Part shown: positions 48,306 through 56,419 of the stretch, in pieces
Layout of the letters: each line of letters starts with the position of its first letter
How positions within the stretch are numbered: position 1 is the first letter of the stretch
Assembly: GCA_963719275.1 (NCBI GenBank)
Contig: CAVRBT010000004.1
Span: 682,001 to 746,000 of the forward strand
Length of the DNA: 64,000 bases
Direction: 5' to 3'
Origin: AC-32 sp963719275
GTDB lineage: Bacteria > Actinomycetota > Thermoleophilia > Gaiellales > Gaiellaceae
Made by a program: the position numbers and the translations under genes
The notes under the pieces: model-generated
What the model saw: the letters and a program-made list of their open reading frames with translations, nothing else
Database searches by the model: none
Told to the model about the DNA's origin: nothing

Positions 48306-49886
48306 CTACTCGGCGGAGAGCAGCAGCGGGTAGTGCGGCTGGCCGCCGTCGTGGACGTCGAGCTCGAGCTCCGGGTGCTGCGCCGCCAGCTCGTCGACAA
48401 GGCCGTTGAGCGGCGGCGCGCCCTCGCCGTGCAGGAGCGTCACGACGTCGCGCGGCTCCGCGAGCAGACGGCCGAGGACCTCACGAGCGACGTCGTCGAA
48501 GGTCGGGCCCGAGGCGACCGCGGTCCCCTCCAGCAGGCCGAGGTACTCGCCTTCGCGCACGGCGACCCCGTCGCTCGAGGCATCGCGCGACGCGATCGTG
48601 ACCTCGCCCGTCGCGACGCCCGCCAGCGCCTCTTTCATCGCGGCCGCGTTCTCCTCCGCCGAGCGCTCGGCGTTGAACGCGACGAGGGCGGCCAGGCCGG
48701 CGGGGATCGACTCGGTCGGGACGATGTGCACCGGGCGGCCGGCGACGCGCGCAGCCTGTTCGGCCGCCAGCACGACGTTCGAGTTGTTCGGCAGGAGCAC
48801 GACCTCCTCCGCTCCGGCCGCCTCGACGGCGGTGAGCAGGTCGGCCGTCGAAGGGTTCATCGTCTGGCCGCCCTCGACGACGTGCGCCGCGCCGAGGTCC
48901 TCGAACAGGCGCCGGTTGCCGTCGCCCGCCACGACCGCGACCACGCCGGTGCGTGAGTGACCGCCGGGCAGGGCAGCGAGCAGCCGTTCCTCGCGCTGCT
49001 CCGTCTGGCGGTGCATGTCGGCGATCTCGACGCCCTCGATCGCACCGGCGCGGGTGCCGAGGGAAAGGGCTGAACCGGGGTCGTCGGTGTGCACGTGGAT
49101 CTTCAGGGCGGTCCGGTCGCCGACGACGAGCAGCGAGTCGCCCAGCCGCTCCAGTTCCGCCTCCAGCGCCTGCGCGTCGAGCGCATCGCCCTCGACGACG
49201 AAGGTCGTGCAGTACCGGTACCGGGAGAGCTCCTGGTGCACGGCCTCGACAGCCAGCGGCTCTGCAACCAGCGGTGCGGCAACGGTCTCACCTGCAGCCG
49301 CGGCCGCGAGCCCGCGCACGAGCTCCACCAGGCCGGCCCCGCCCGCGTCGACCACTCCCGCCTCACGGAGGACGTCGAGCTGCTCCGGCGTCCGCGCCAC
49401 CGCCTCCTCGCCGCGCTCCACCAGTTCGGCGAGCAGCTCACGCGGCTCGAGGCTCGTTGAGCGCTCGGCGGACTCCGCGAGCGCGCGGATGACGGTCAGC
49501 ATCGTCCCCTCGACCGGCTTGCGCACCGCGCCGTAGGCTGCGTCGCTCGCGCCGCGGAACGCACGCGCGACGACGCCCCCGTCGACCGTCTCAGCCGCTC
49601 CGAGCACGTCGGCCGCGCCGCGCACGATCTGCGACAGGATCACCCCGGAGTTGCCCCGCGCCGACATGAGGGCCGCGCGCGTCGCCTCGCGCGCAAGGGC
49701 CTGGCGGTCGGCGGCGGTCGACGCATCGAGCGCCTCCACCAGGCCGCGCACGGTCAGGGTCAGGTTCGTGCCGGTATCGCCGTCCGGCACCGGGTAGACG
49801 TTGAGGTCGTCGACTCGCTCGCGGCTCAGCTCGAGCGAGTCGAGCGCGCCGCGGGCGAGGCTAGGGACGGTCTCGAGGTCGCTCAC
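48306..49886 (-). CDS. fakA: Fatty acid kinase catalytic subunit FakA (DAK2/DegV-associated)
   Basis: This 526-residue protein has an N-terminal Dak2-type kinase domain with the Mg-ATP motif NVYPVPDGDTGTNLTLT and ALMSARGNSGVILSQIVRG, then VVDAGGAGLVELVRGL. A middle domain includes ALKIHVHTDDPGSAL, and the C-terminal DegV-like domain includes VLLPNNSNVVLAAEQAA. It phosphorylates fatty acids held by DegV/FakB to acyl phosphate for phospholipid synthesis. GTG 49886 overlaps asp23 by 4 bp. Confidence 0.94.
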   Translation of the reverse strand: MSDLETVPSLARGALDSLELSRERVDDLNVYPVPDGDTGTNLTLTVRGLVEALDASTAADRQALAREATRAALMSARGNSGVILSQIVRGAADVLGAAETVDGGVVARAFRGASDAAYGAVRKPVEGTMLTVIRALAESAERSTSLEPRELLAELVERGEEAVARTPEQLDVLREAGVVDAGGAGLVELVRGLAAAAAGETVAAPLVAEPLAVEAVHQELSRYRYCTTFVVEGDALDAQALEAELERLGDSLLVVGDRTALKIHVHTDDPGSALSLGTRAGAIEGVEIADMHRQTEQREERLLAALPGGHSRTGVVAVVAGDGNRRLFEDLGAAHVVEGGQTMNPSTADLLTAVEAAGAEEVVLLPNNSNVVLAAEQAARVAGRPVHIVPTESIPAGLAALVAFNAERSAEENAAAMKEALAGVATGEVTIASRDASSDGVAVREGEYLGLLEGTAVASGPTFDDVAREVLGRLLAEPRDVVTLLHGEGAPPLNGLVDELAAQHPELELDVHDGGQPHYPLLLSAE

Positions 49887-50251
49887 GCCGTTCGCTTCAC
49901 ATCCTGGATGTGGACGTCGACCGACGCTACGCCGAGGCCGGTGAGCCGCTCGACCTCGTAAGTGACCTGCGAGCGCACCGTCGCCGCGACCTCGGCGAGG
50001 TTCAGCCCGTATGCGACGACGACGTAGAGCTCGAGCGCGACGGCGCCGTTCTCGTTGCGGACGACGATCCCGCGCGCCAGCCGGCCTTTCGGCAGGAGCT
50101 GCGTCATCCGCTCGCGCGCAGGGCCTCGCAGCGACATGCCGACGACGCCGTAGCACTGCGTCGCGACGCGGCCGACGATCTGCGCGATCGCCGCCGGGGA
50201 GACGCTGATCCGGCCAAGCTCGGAAGGGATCGTCAGCCCGCGGTCTTCCAT
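49883..50251 (-). CDS. Asp23/Gls24-family envelope stress protein
   Basis: This 122-residue protein of the Asp23 family has GRISVSPAAIAQIVGRVATQ, YGVVGMS, and the strand-rich segment ALELYVVVAYGLNLAEVAAT followed by VDVHIQDVK at the end. Family members are membrane-associated or cytosolic and commonly sit before fakA, as here. Function in this setting is not established. Confidence 0.93.
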   Translation of the reverse strand: MEDRGLTIPSELGRISVSPAAIAQIVGRVATQCYGVVGMSLRGPARERMTQLLPKGRLARGIVVRNENGAVALELYVVVAYGLNLAEVAATVRSQVTYEVERLTGLGVASVDVHIQDVKRTA

Positions 50252-50299
50252 CGCGGACTTAGACGCCCTCGCGGGCGATCGCGGTTGCTAGACCGCTCT

Positions 50300-50434
50300 A
50301 AGGCGCCGACTTGGCGGCGCCGACCAGAGAGGCCGTGCCGGCTTTGCCGGCTCGGCCGTCTAAACCAAGGCGCCGACTTGGCGGCGCCGACCAGAGAGGC
50401 CGTGCCGGCTTTGCCGGCTCGGCCGTCTAAACCG
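50300..50434. repeat. Tandem 67-bp hairpin repeat, family 2, copies B and C
   Basis: Two nearly identical 67-bp units start at 50301 and 50368. Each has one hairpin GGCGCC-GACTTGGC-GGCGCC and a second GGCCGTGCCGGC-TTT-GCCGGCTCGGCC, separated by GACCAGAGA. The second unit runs into the rpmB stop codon, so the duplication seems to have copied from the 3' end of that gene. A related single unit is at 46846-46894. They lie between rpmB (minus) and asp23 (minus) and could terminate rpmB transcription. Confidence 0.75.
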
Positions 50435-50618
50435 CTTTCTGGACTTTGCCGCCCTTGAGGCAGCGCGTGCAGACGTAGGCGCGCGTCGCCTTGCCGTCGA
50501 GCAGGACGCGCACGCGCTGGAGGTTGGGATTGAAGCGCCGCTTCGTGGCCACCATCGAATGGCTCCGGTTGTGGCCGAAGGACGGTTTCTTCCCGCAGAT
50601 CGCGCATACCTTGGACAT
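50427..50618 (-). CDS. rpmB: 50S ribosomal protein L28
   Basis: This 63-residue protein opens MSKVCAICGKKPSFGHNRSH and ends CTRCLKGGKVQKAV. The two Cys pairs (CAIC, CTRC) mark the zinc-binding form of L28. FNPNLQRVRV is conserved. It is followed by tandem hairpin repeats rather than directly by asp23. Confidence 0.97.
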   Translation of the reverse strand: MSKVCAICGKKPSFGHNRSHSMVATKRRFNPNLQRVRVLLDGKATRAYVCTRCLKGGKVQKAV

Positions 50619-50651
50619 CGGCGGCGGAGTGTAGCTAAACGCTTACGAGGC

Positions 50652-51410
50652 TCAAGCCGGCGCAGCGCCTGCCGCGGCGCGCAACTGCGAGAAGACGTCC
50701 GCCATCTCGAGGGCCGTGCGCACGGCTTCCGCGCCCTTGTCCAACCGGGCGCGGGCCTGGTCTTCGCTGTCCGTCGTGAGCACGCCGAACGCCACGGGCA
50801 CGCCCGTCTCCAGGCCGGCCAGCTGCAGCCCACTCGCCGCCTCGCTCGCGACGTACTCGAAGTGCGGCGTCTCGCCGCGGATCACGGCGCCGAGGGCGAC
50901 GATGCACGAGTAGCGGCGCGTCTTCGCCAGCGCCATCGCGGCGAGCGGCAGCTCGAAGGCTCCGGGAACCGGGATCACCGTGACCGCCTCGCGCCCGACG
51001 CCCGCACGCTCGAGCTCGTCCAGGGCGCGCGTGAGGAGCTCGCTCGTCAGCTCGCCGTTGAAGCGCGCGACGACGACGCCCACGGCGCGGCGGTTCCCCG
51101 TCGGCTGGCCCTCGATGACGCCGTAGCCGTCCGGAATGCGCAGTTCCCCCGCCGCGTGCTGGGCCACCGCCGAACGCGGCAGCTCGTCCTCCTCGGCCGG
51201 GTGCTCCTCCTCTTCCTCGGGCGCGGGTGCGGGCTCGGGCTGAGCCTCGGCCTCCGCCTCCGGCCACTCGTCGAGCTCCACCCGCTCCGGCAGCACGTCC
51301 TCGCGCCCATCCGGGTCCAGCTCGACGCGCTCGGGGAGCACGTCCTCGCGGCGCTCCTCGTCAGGCTCCGGCGTCACGCCGAGGCGGGGCTGGTCGAGTC
51401 CGTCGCTCAT
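50652..51410 (-). CDS. ribH: 6,7-dimethyl-8-ribityllumazine synthase with long acidic N-terminal extension
   Basis: Residues from about 95 to 252 are a complete lumazine synthase: VGVVVARFNGELTSELLTRA, VTVIPVPGAFELPLAAMALA, GAVIRGETPHFEYVASEAAS and PVAFGVLTTDSEDQARARL. It condenses the riboflavin precursors and assembles into capsid-like shells. The first 95 residues are extra, Glu/Pro/Ala-rich, and contain a tandem repeat REDVLPERVELD twice. The ATG at 51410 has GGAGCG upstream and overlaps ribBA. The extension would lie at the shell surface or inside it. Confidence 0.95.
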   Translation of the reverse strand: MSDGLDQPRLGVTPEPDEERREDVLPERVELDPDGREDVLPERVELDEWPEAEAEAQPEPAPAPEEEEEHPAEEDELPRSAVAQHAAGELRIPDGYGVIEGQPTGNRRAVGVVVARFNGELTSELLTRALDELERAGVGREAVTVIPVPGAFELPLAAMALAKTRRYSCIVALGAVIRGETPHFEYVASEAASGLQLAGLETGVPVAFGVLTTDSEDQARARLDKGAEAVRTALEMADVFSQLRAAAGAAPA

Positions 51411-52654
51411 CGCTCCTCCGAGTCGAACTTCAAGTCCTGGTGGTGCAACCGGTGCCCGAGCCGCTCGCGCTTGGCGGCGAGGTACCGGCGGTTCTCCGCG
51501 TTCGGCGGCAGCTCGATCGGCACCTGTTCGGTGACGGTGAGGCCGTAGCCCTCGAGGCCGCTGATCTTCTTCGGGTTGTTGGTGAGGATTCGGATCGTCG
51601 AGAGGCCGAGGTCGGCCAGGATCTGGTTGCCGATCCCCCATTCGCGCGCGTCGGGCGGGAAGCCGAGCTCGAGGTTCGCCTCGACCGTGTCGAGCCCCTG
51701 CTCCTGTAGCTCGTACGCGCGCAGCTTGTTCAGCAGGCCGATGCCGCGTCCCTCCTGCGCCATGTAGAGGAGGACGCCGCGGTCCTCGGCGGCGATGCGC
51801 TGCAGCGCCTGGTCGAGCTGCTCGCCGCAGTCGCAGCGGAGCGAGTGGAAGACGTCTCCGGTCAGGCACTCAGAATGAACGCGGACGAGGACGTCATGCG
51901 CGCCGTCCACCTCGCCCTTGACGAGCGCGAGGTGGTGCTTGCCGCTCAGCTTCTCGCGGAACGCGACGGCCTGGAACTCGCCGTGGGTCGTCGGCAGGCG
52001 CACCGACGTCGTGCGCTCGACCAGCTTCTCGTGCCGGCGCCGGTACTCGATCAGGTCGGCGACGGTGATCAGCTGGATGCCGTGCTCCTCGCAATACGGG
52101 ATCAGGTCTGGGACGCGCGCCATCGTGCCGTCGTCGTTCATCACCTCGCAGACCACCCCCGCCGGATTGAGACCGGCGAGGCGCGCGAGATCGACTGCGG
52201 CTTCCGTCTGGCCGCCGCGCCGGAGCACACCGCCGGCTCGAGCTCGCAGCGGGAAGACGTGGCCTGGCTGGACGAGGTCGCCGGGGCCTTTGCTGGGGTC
52301 GATGGCGACCTGGATCGTGCGCGAGCGGTCCTGGGCGGAGATCCCGGTCGAGATGCCCTCGCGCGCCTCGATCGAGATCGTGAACGCCGTTCCGAACGGC
52401 GTCTCGTTGCGGTCGGTCATCGGGCGCAGCCGCAGCTCGTCGCAGCGCTCCTCCGTCAGGCAGAGGCAGATCAGGCCGCGCCCGTGGGTCGCCATGAAGT
52501 TGATCGCCTCGGGCGTCGCGAACTGCGCCGCGATCGTCAGGTCACCCTCGTTCTCGCGGTCGGCGGCGTCGACGACGACCACGAACTTGCCGCGGCGAAT
52601 GTCCTCGATCGCCTCCTCGACGGTGGCGAAGTCGATGGCGCGCTCGGTCCCCAT
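51407..52654 (-). CDS. ribBA: Bifunctional 3,4-dihydroxy-2-butanone-4-phosphate synthase/GTP cyclohydrolase II
   Basis: The N-terminal RibB domain has FVVVVDAADRENEGDLTIAA and FMATHGRGLICLCL, and the C-terminal RibA domain has VHSECLTGDVFHSLRCDCGE, whose Cys residues bind zinc, then LYMAQEGRGIGLLNKLRAY. The 415-residue protein supplies both entry substrates for riboflavin. ATG 52654 is chosen; a TTG at 52678 overlapping the ribE stop would add 8 residues. Confidence 0.96.
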   Translation of the reverse strand: MGTERAIDFATVEEAIEDIRRGKFVVVVDAADRENEGDLTIAAQFATPEAINFMATHGRGLICLCLTEERCDELRLRPMTDRNETPFGTAFTISIEAREGISTGISAQDRSRTIQVAIDPSKGPGDLVQPGHVFPLRARAGGVLRRGGQTEAAVDLARLAGLNPAGVVCEVMNDDGTMARVPDLIPYCEEHGIQLITVADLIEYRRRHEKLVERTTSVRLPTTHGEFQAVAFREKLSGKHHLALVKGEVDGAHDVLVRVHSECLTGDVFHSLRCDCGEQLDQALQRIAAEDRGVLLYMAQEGRGIGLLNKLRAYELQEQGLDTVEANLELGFPPDAREWGIGNQILADLGLSTIRILTNNPKKISGLEGYGLTVTEQVPIELPPNAENRRYLAAKRERLGHRLHHQDLKFDSEER

Positions 52655-52674
52655 CTCGCGACGGATGGTAACCC

Positions 52675-53262
52675 TCAACCGGAGGCCAGCCGCTCGGCGT
52701 ACTTCGCCAGTAGGTCGACCTCGACGTTCACCTCGTCGCGGGCGCTCAGGCGGGCGAGGGTGGTGTGCTCGAGCGTGAACGGGACGAGCGCGATCTCGAC
52801 GCCGTCGTCGCCGAGCGCGGCGATCGTCAGGGAGACGCCGTCGATTGCGATCGATCCCTTCTCGACGCAGTAGCGCAGGAGCTCGGGCTCGAGCTCGAGG
52901 CGCAGCCGAGCGCCGTCGCCTTCGGGATCGAGAGCCGCGACCCGGCCGCGCCCGTCGACGTGGCCCTGGACGAAGTGGCCGCCCAGCGGCTCGCCGGCAC
53001 GCAGGGCTGGCTCGAGGTTGACTTCCGCGCCCTCGTCGAGGCCGCCGAGTGTGGTGCGAGCGAGCGTCTCTGCGACGGCGTCGAAGTCGAGCGTTCCGTC
53101 CGCAACCGCCGTCACGGTCAGACAGCAGCCGTTGACCGCCACGGAGTCACCGGGCGCAGCCGTGCTCGCCGTGCCTCCTGCCTGGACCCGTAAGCGGACA
53201 CCGCCACCGTTCGCCTGCGCGGAGAGGACGTGGCCGAGCTCGCGGACGATCCCGGTGAACAC
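52675..53262 (-). CDS. ribE: Riboflavin synthase, alpha-subunit type
   Basis: This 195-residue enzyme makes riboflavin from two lumazines. The start is fixed at GTG 53262 by the invariant opening (M)FTGIVRELG. Two lumazine-binding repeats are visible: VNGCCLTVTAVADGTLDFDA with HFVQGHVDGRGRVA, and IAIDGVSLTIAALGDDGVEI. It starts 187 bp after ribD, so its leader is a possible control point. Confidence 0.95.
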   Translation of the reverse strand: MFTGIVRELGHVLSAQANGGGVRLRVQAGGTASTAAPGDSVAVNGCCLTVTAVADGTLDFDAVAETLARTTLGGLDEGAEVNLEPALRAGEPLGGHFVQGHVDGRGRVAALDPEGDGARLRLELEPELLRYCVEKGSIAIDGVSLTIAALGDDGVEIALVPFTLEHTTLARLSARDEVNVEVDLLAKYAERLASG

Positions 53263-53449
53263 GCTCGAAGAGTAAGTAGTCAAGGCGCGGTCGCGACAGT
53301 TTCGGCACAAAGCGTCACAGACACGCGCGCTTCTCGCCGATACGCTCGCCTCGGGGAGGAGGCCGGGCGAACCGTAATCAGGAGGGTTCGGCGGAACACC
53401 GCTCGTCGGTGGCTCAGCTGTGTTTTGTCGAGCCCTCCTACTAGTGCGG
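53263..53449. promoter_or_regulatory. ribD-ribE gap with conserved motif, copy 3, and hairpins
   Basis: This is the longest gap in the riboflavin cluster. It contains CAGTTTCGGCACAAAGCGTC and the following CAGACACGCGCGC (53297-53330), a looser match to the motif at 106-143 and 61956-61993 when read on the minus strand (GTGACG, GTGCCGAAA). It also has short inverted repeats such as GAACC/GGTTC near 53370-53391 and CACCG/CGGTG near 53403-53417. The core bases of an FMN riboswitch were not found. A promoter for ribE-ribBA-ribH is plausible. Confidence 0.35.
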
Positions 53450-54394
53450 TTACGGCTCTCGCAGGTAGCCCGTCAGCAACACGTCGTCACCGACCCGCTC
53501 CACCGACACGTGCCGCAACGCCTGCGGCTCCGGCAGCGGGCCGAACGCGACCGGGCCCGCGCCCGAGACCGTCGGGGCCGTGAACACCATCAGCTTGTCC
53601 ACCAGGCCGGCCGCGAGGAACGCCCCGGCCAGTGTCGGCCCGCCTTCGAGCAGCAGCGACCGGACCCCCTCGCGGGCCAATGCCGCCAACTCGTCTTCGA
53701 GACTCCCGGACCGCAGCTCGAGCTCCGACCCCTCCGGCCGCGGGCCGCTGCCGAACGCCAGCCTCCGCGGCTGCCTCTCCGCCCCGACGCCGCGCGCCGT
53801 CAGCGCCGGGTCGTCCACGCGCACCGTCCCCATCCCCACCGCGACCGCGTCCGACGCCGCCCGCAGTTCGTGCACGCGACGGCGGCTCTCCTCGCCCGAG
53901 ACCCAGCGCTCGCCGGGAACCGTCACGCGACCGTCGATCGTCGCAGCGACCTTGTAGGTGACGAACGGCCGTCCCTGCGCGACCCACACCCGCCACGCCT
54001 CGTTCTGCACGCGCGCCTCCCAAAGGTCCGCGACCTCGACGTCGACGCCTCCCTCCCGCAGCCGGGCGAAGCCGCGGCCGTTCACCTTCGGGTTCGGGTC
54101 GCCGACGGCCGCCAGCACGCGTGACACTCCCGCTTCCACCACCGCGTCGGCGCACGGCGGTGTCGCCCCATGGTGTGAACACGGCTCCAGCGAGACGTAG
54201 AGCGTCGCCCCGCGACCCCGCTCGCCCGCCGCGGCAAGCGCCGCCGCCTCCGCGTGCGAGGTCCCGCGCCCCGAGTACCACCCCTCCCCGACGACCTCGC
54301 CGTCCCGGACGAGCACGGCGCCGACGAGCGGGTGCGTCCCCTCCACCACACCCCGTCCCCGCTCGGCGAGCTCGAGCGCCCGCTCGAGGCTCAC
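53450..54394 (-). CDS. ribD: Bifunctional riboflavin deaminase/reductase
   Basis: This 314-residue protein has an N-terminal cytidine-deaminase-like zinc site (TSHAEAAAL and SLEPCSHHGATPPCADAVV) and a C-terminal NADPH-dependent reductase domain (VTYKVAATIDGRV, WVSGEESRRRVHELRAASDA, LLLEGGPTLAGAFLAAGLVD). Both steps of pyrimidine processing in riboflavin synthesis are covered. GTG 54394 overlaps rpe by 4 bp. Confidence 0.96.
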   Translation of the reverse strand: MSLERALELAERGRGVVEGTHPLVGAVLVRDGEVVGEGWYSGRGTSHAEAAALAAAGERGRGATLYVSLEPCSHHGATPPCADAVVEAGVSRVLAAVGDPNPKVNGRGFARLREGGVDVEVADLWEARVQNEAWRVWVAQGRPFVTYKVAATIDGRVTVPGERWVSGEESRRRVHELRAASDAVAVGMGTVRVDDPALTARGVGAERQPRRLAFGSGPRPEGSELELRSGSLEDELAALAREGVRSLLLEGGPTLAGAFLAAGLVDKLMVFTAPTVSGAGPVAFGPLPEPQALRHVSVERVGDDVLLTGYLREP

Positions 54395-55074
54395 GTCGCT
54401 GCCTGAACGAGCTGCGTGTACGCGGCCGGCGGATCGTCGGCGCCGAAGACGGACGCCCCGGCGACGAAGAGGGTCGCCCCGGCCTCACGGAGCTCACGGA
54501 TGTTCCCCGTCCCGACCCCGCCGTCGACCTGAACGTGAACCGACTCCGGCAGCAGCGACCGCAGCGCGCGCACCCGTTCCAGGGATCCCTCGACGAACGC
54601 CTGGCCCGAGTAGCCCGGGTGGACGGTCATGCACAGCGCGAGGTCGACACCGGCCTCGCGCGCGGCGGCCGCGGCCGCTTCCACCTCCGTGTCCGGGGTG
54701 AACGCCATCCCGACCTGCAGCCCGTGCTGGCGCGCAAGCGACACGACCCGCGGGAGGTCGGGAGCGGTCTCGAAGTGGACGGTGACGCTGTCGGCGCCGG
54801 CCTCCGCGAACTGCGGAATATGCCGCTCCGGCGAGTCGACCATCAGGTGGCAGTCGAGCGCGCCGCCGGCACGGTGGACGATCGGCGCGACCCACTGCAG
54901 CACGATCGGCCCCATCGTCACGGGCGGGATGAAGTGCCCGTCGCCGACGTCCCAGTGAAAGACACGGCAATCGGCGCGGAGCAGGGTCTCGACCTGCTCG
55001 CCGAGGCGCGAGAAGTCGGCCGCGTAGATCGACGGCTCGACCTCGAGCGTCCTGATCCAGTCGCTCCAGCTCAC
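54391..55074 (-). CDS. rpe: Ribulose-phosphate 3-epimerase
   Basis: This 227-residue TIM barrel interconverts ribulose 5-phosphate and xylulose 5-phosphate. Conserved parts: PSIYAADFSRLGEQV, FHWDVGDGHFIPPVTMGP, DCHLMVDSPER, CMTVHPGYSGQAFVE and VDGGVGTGNIRELREAGA. GTG 55074 overlaps rsmB by 4 bp. It connects the pentose routes at 10-26 kb with the pentose phosphate pathway and supplies ribulose 5-phosphate to RibBA. Confidence 0.96.
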   Translation of the reverse strand: MSWSDWIRTLEVEPSIYAADFSRLGEQVETLLRADCRVFHWDVGDGHFIPPVTMGPIVLQWVAPIVHRAGGALDCHLMVDSPERHIPQFAEAGADSVTVHFETAPDLPRVVSLARQHGLQVGMAFTPDTEVEAAAAAAREAGVDLALCMTVHPGYSGQAFVEGSLERVRALRSLLPESVHVQVDGGVGTGNIRELREAGATLFVAGASVFGADDPPAAYTQLVQAAT

Positions 55075-56321
55075 GCAGTTGATCTTTTCAGGCGCGCCAC
55101 GAAGAACCCCGACGTGCGGTGACGGTGCGGCAGCGTGAGCAGGAACTCCGGCCGCCGCGGGTGCGCGAACTGCGGCCACTCCTCGCCGAGCGGCTCCGGC
55201 TCGAGCCCGCTCGCGTCGGCTACGGCCTCGTTCTCGTCGGCGCTGATCGTGCAGACCGCGTACGTCACCGTGCCGCCCGTCTTCACGTGCTCGGCCGCGG
55301 CGCGCAGGAGGTCCCCCTGCAGTTCCGGCAGCGGCTTCGCGCGCCAGCGCAAATCGGGCCGCGCGGCGAGCACGCCGAGGCCGGAGCACGGTGCGTCGAC
55401 CAGGACACGGTCGAACTCGCCGAGGTCGCCGGGCAGCTCGAGCGCGTCGGCGTGCATGACCCGGACGTTCTTCGCGCCCAGTCGCTTGCAGTTGCCCTCG
55501 AGCTCGCGGGCCCGTCCCTCGTGCTTCTCGACCGCGACGACCTCCGTGGCCGCCTCGGCGAGCTGCGTCGTCTTGCCCCCGGGCGCGGCGCAGAGGTCGA
55601 GCACGCGCTCACCGTCCCGCGCGCCCACGGCGAGCCCGGCGAGCTGGGAGCCCCGGCTCTGCGGCCAGACGAAGCCGACGGCGAGGTCGCACTCGTCCAC
55701 ACGGTCGACCCGCAGCGCGCCGGGGATCTCGGGATCCGGCTCGCCCGCGACCGGCCCGCGGCGAAGCTTGTTCAGCCGCACGACGGTCTCCGGGGCCTCG
55801 TTCTGGGCGCACATCAGCGCGAGCGACTCCTCGCCGCCGAGGTCGCGCCACCAGACTCGCGCGACCCAGTCCGGGTACGAGTGACGCAGGGCAGCCTCCC
55901 CCGCCGTCGCCTCCGGGAGCGACTCGACGAGCTCGCGCAGCCCGAGACCCAGGCGCCGCATGACGGCATTCGTGAACTTGACCGCGCGCTCGAGCCCCGC
56001 GGCCCGCACGAGCTCCACGGACTCGTTCACGGCCGCGTGTGCCGCGACCTCGGAGAACGCGAGCTGGTACGCGCCGAGCCGAAGCGCCGCGCGAACCGGC
56101 GGGTCGAGCTTCGCGACCGGCCGCTTGCCGAGCTCCTCGATCCCGTGGTCGAGCGTGCGGACGCGCTGGACGGTCCCGTACGCCAGGCGCTGCGCCAGCG
56201 CCCGGTCCCGCGCGTCGAGACCCTCCGCGGCGCTGCGAAAAGCCCGGTCCGCATAGGCGTCGTCCTCGAACACCCGCAGGACCGTGTCGAACGCCGCCTT
56301 CCTGGCCGGAGTCACGCTCAT
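55071..56321 (-). CDS. rsmB: 16S rRNA (cytosine967-C5)-methyltransferase RsmB
   Basis: This 416-residue protein has an N-terminal NusB-like helical domain (about 1-140) and a C-terminal AdoMet domain with DLCAAPGGKTTQLAEAA, VLVDAPCSGLGVLAARPDLR and TYAVCTISADENE. The two cysteines are the catalytic pair of m5C methyltransferases. It is in the def-fmt-rsmB-rpe order common in actinobacteria, with a hairpin repeat between fmt and rsmB. Confidence 0.96.
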   Translation of the reverse strand: MSVTPARKAAFDTVLRVFEDDAYADRAFRSAAEGLDARDRALAQRLAYGTVQRVRTLDHGIEELGKRPVAKLDPPVRAALRLGAYQLAFSEVAAHAAVNESVELVRAAGLERAVKFTNAVMRRLGLGLRELVESLPEATAGEAALRHSYPDWVARVWWRDLGGEESLALMCAQNEAPETVVRLNKLRRGPVAGEPDPEIPGALRVDRVDECDLAVGFVWPQSRGSQLAGLAVGARDGERVLDLCAAPGGKTTQLAEAATEVVAVEKHEGRARELEGNCKRLGAKNVRVMHADALELPGDLGEFDRVLVDAPCSGLGVLAARPDLRWRAKPLPELQGDLLRAAAEHVKTGGTVTYAVCTISADENEAVADASGLEPEPLGEEWPQFAHPRRPEFLLTLPHRHRTSGFFVARLKRSTA

Positions 56322-56349
56322 GCCCGGCCTTCTAACGGGCAGCGTTCCA

Positions 56350-56419
56350 GGGCGGTCAGCTCAGACGGACGCACGGGCAAAGCCCGCGCGTCCTGAAGTC
56401 GGCATCGCAAGCGACGCCT
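56350..56419. repeat. Two-hairpin intergenic repeat, family 1, copy B
   Basis: This copy begins at the fmt stop codon. GGCATCGC-AA-GCGACGCC is identical to copy A; the second hairpin is GGACGCACGGGC pairing with GCCCGCGCGTCC. Compared with 7105-7177 the arms differ, but both sides change together, while TCAGACGGA and the TGACCG flank (minus strand) are kept. Structure seems to be conserved rather than sequence. Confidence 0.65.

Noticed and set aside
53263..53449. FMN riboswitch before ribE
   Set aside because: The conserved core blocks of the FMN aptamer could not be found on either strand.
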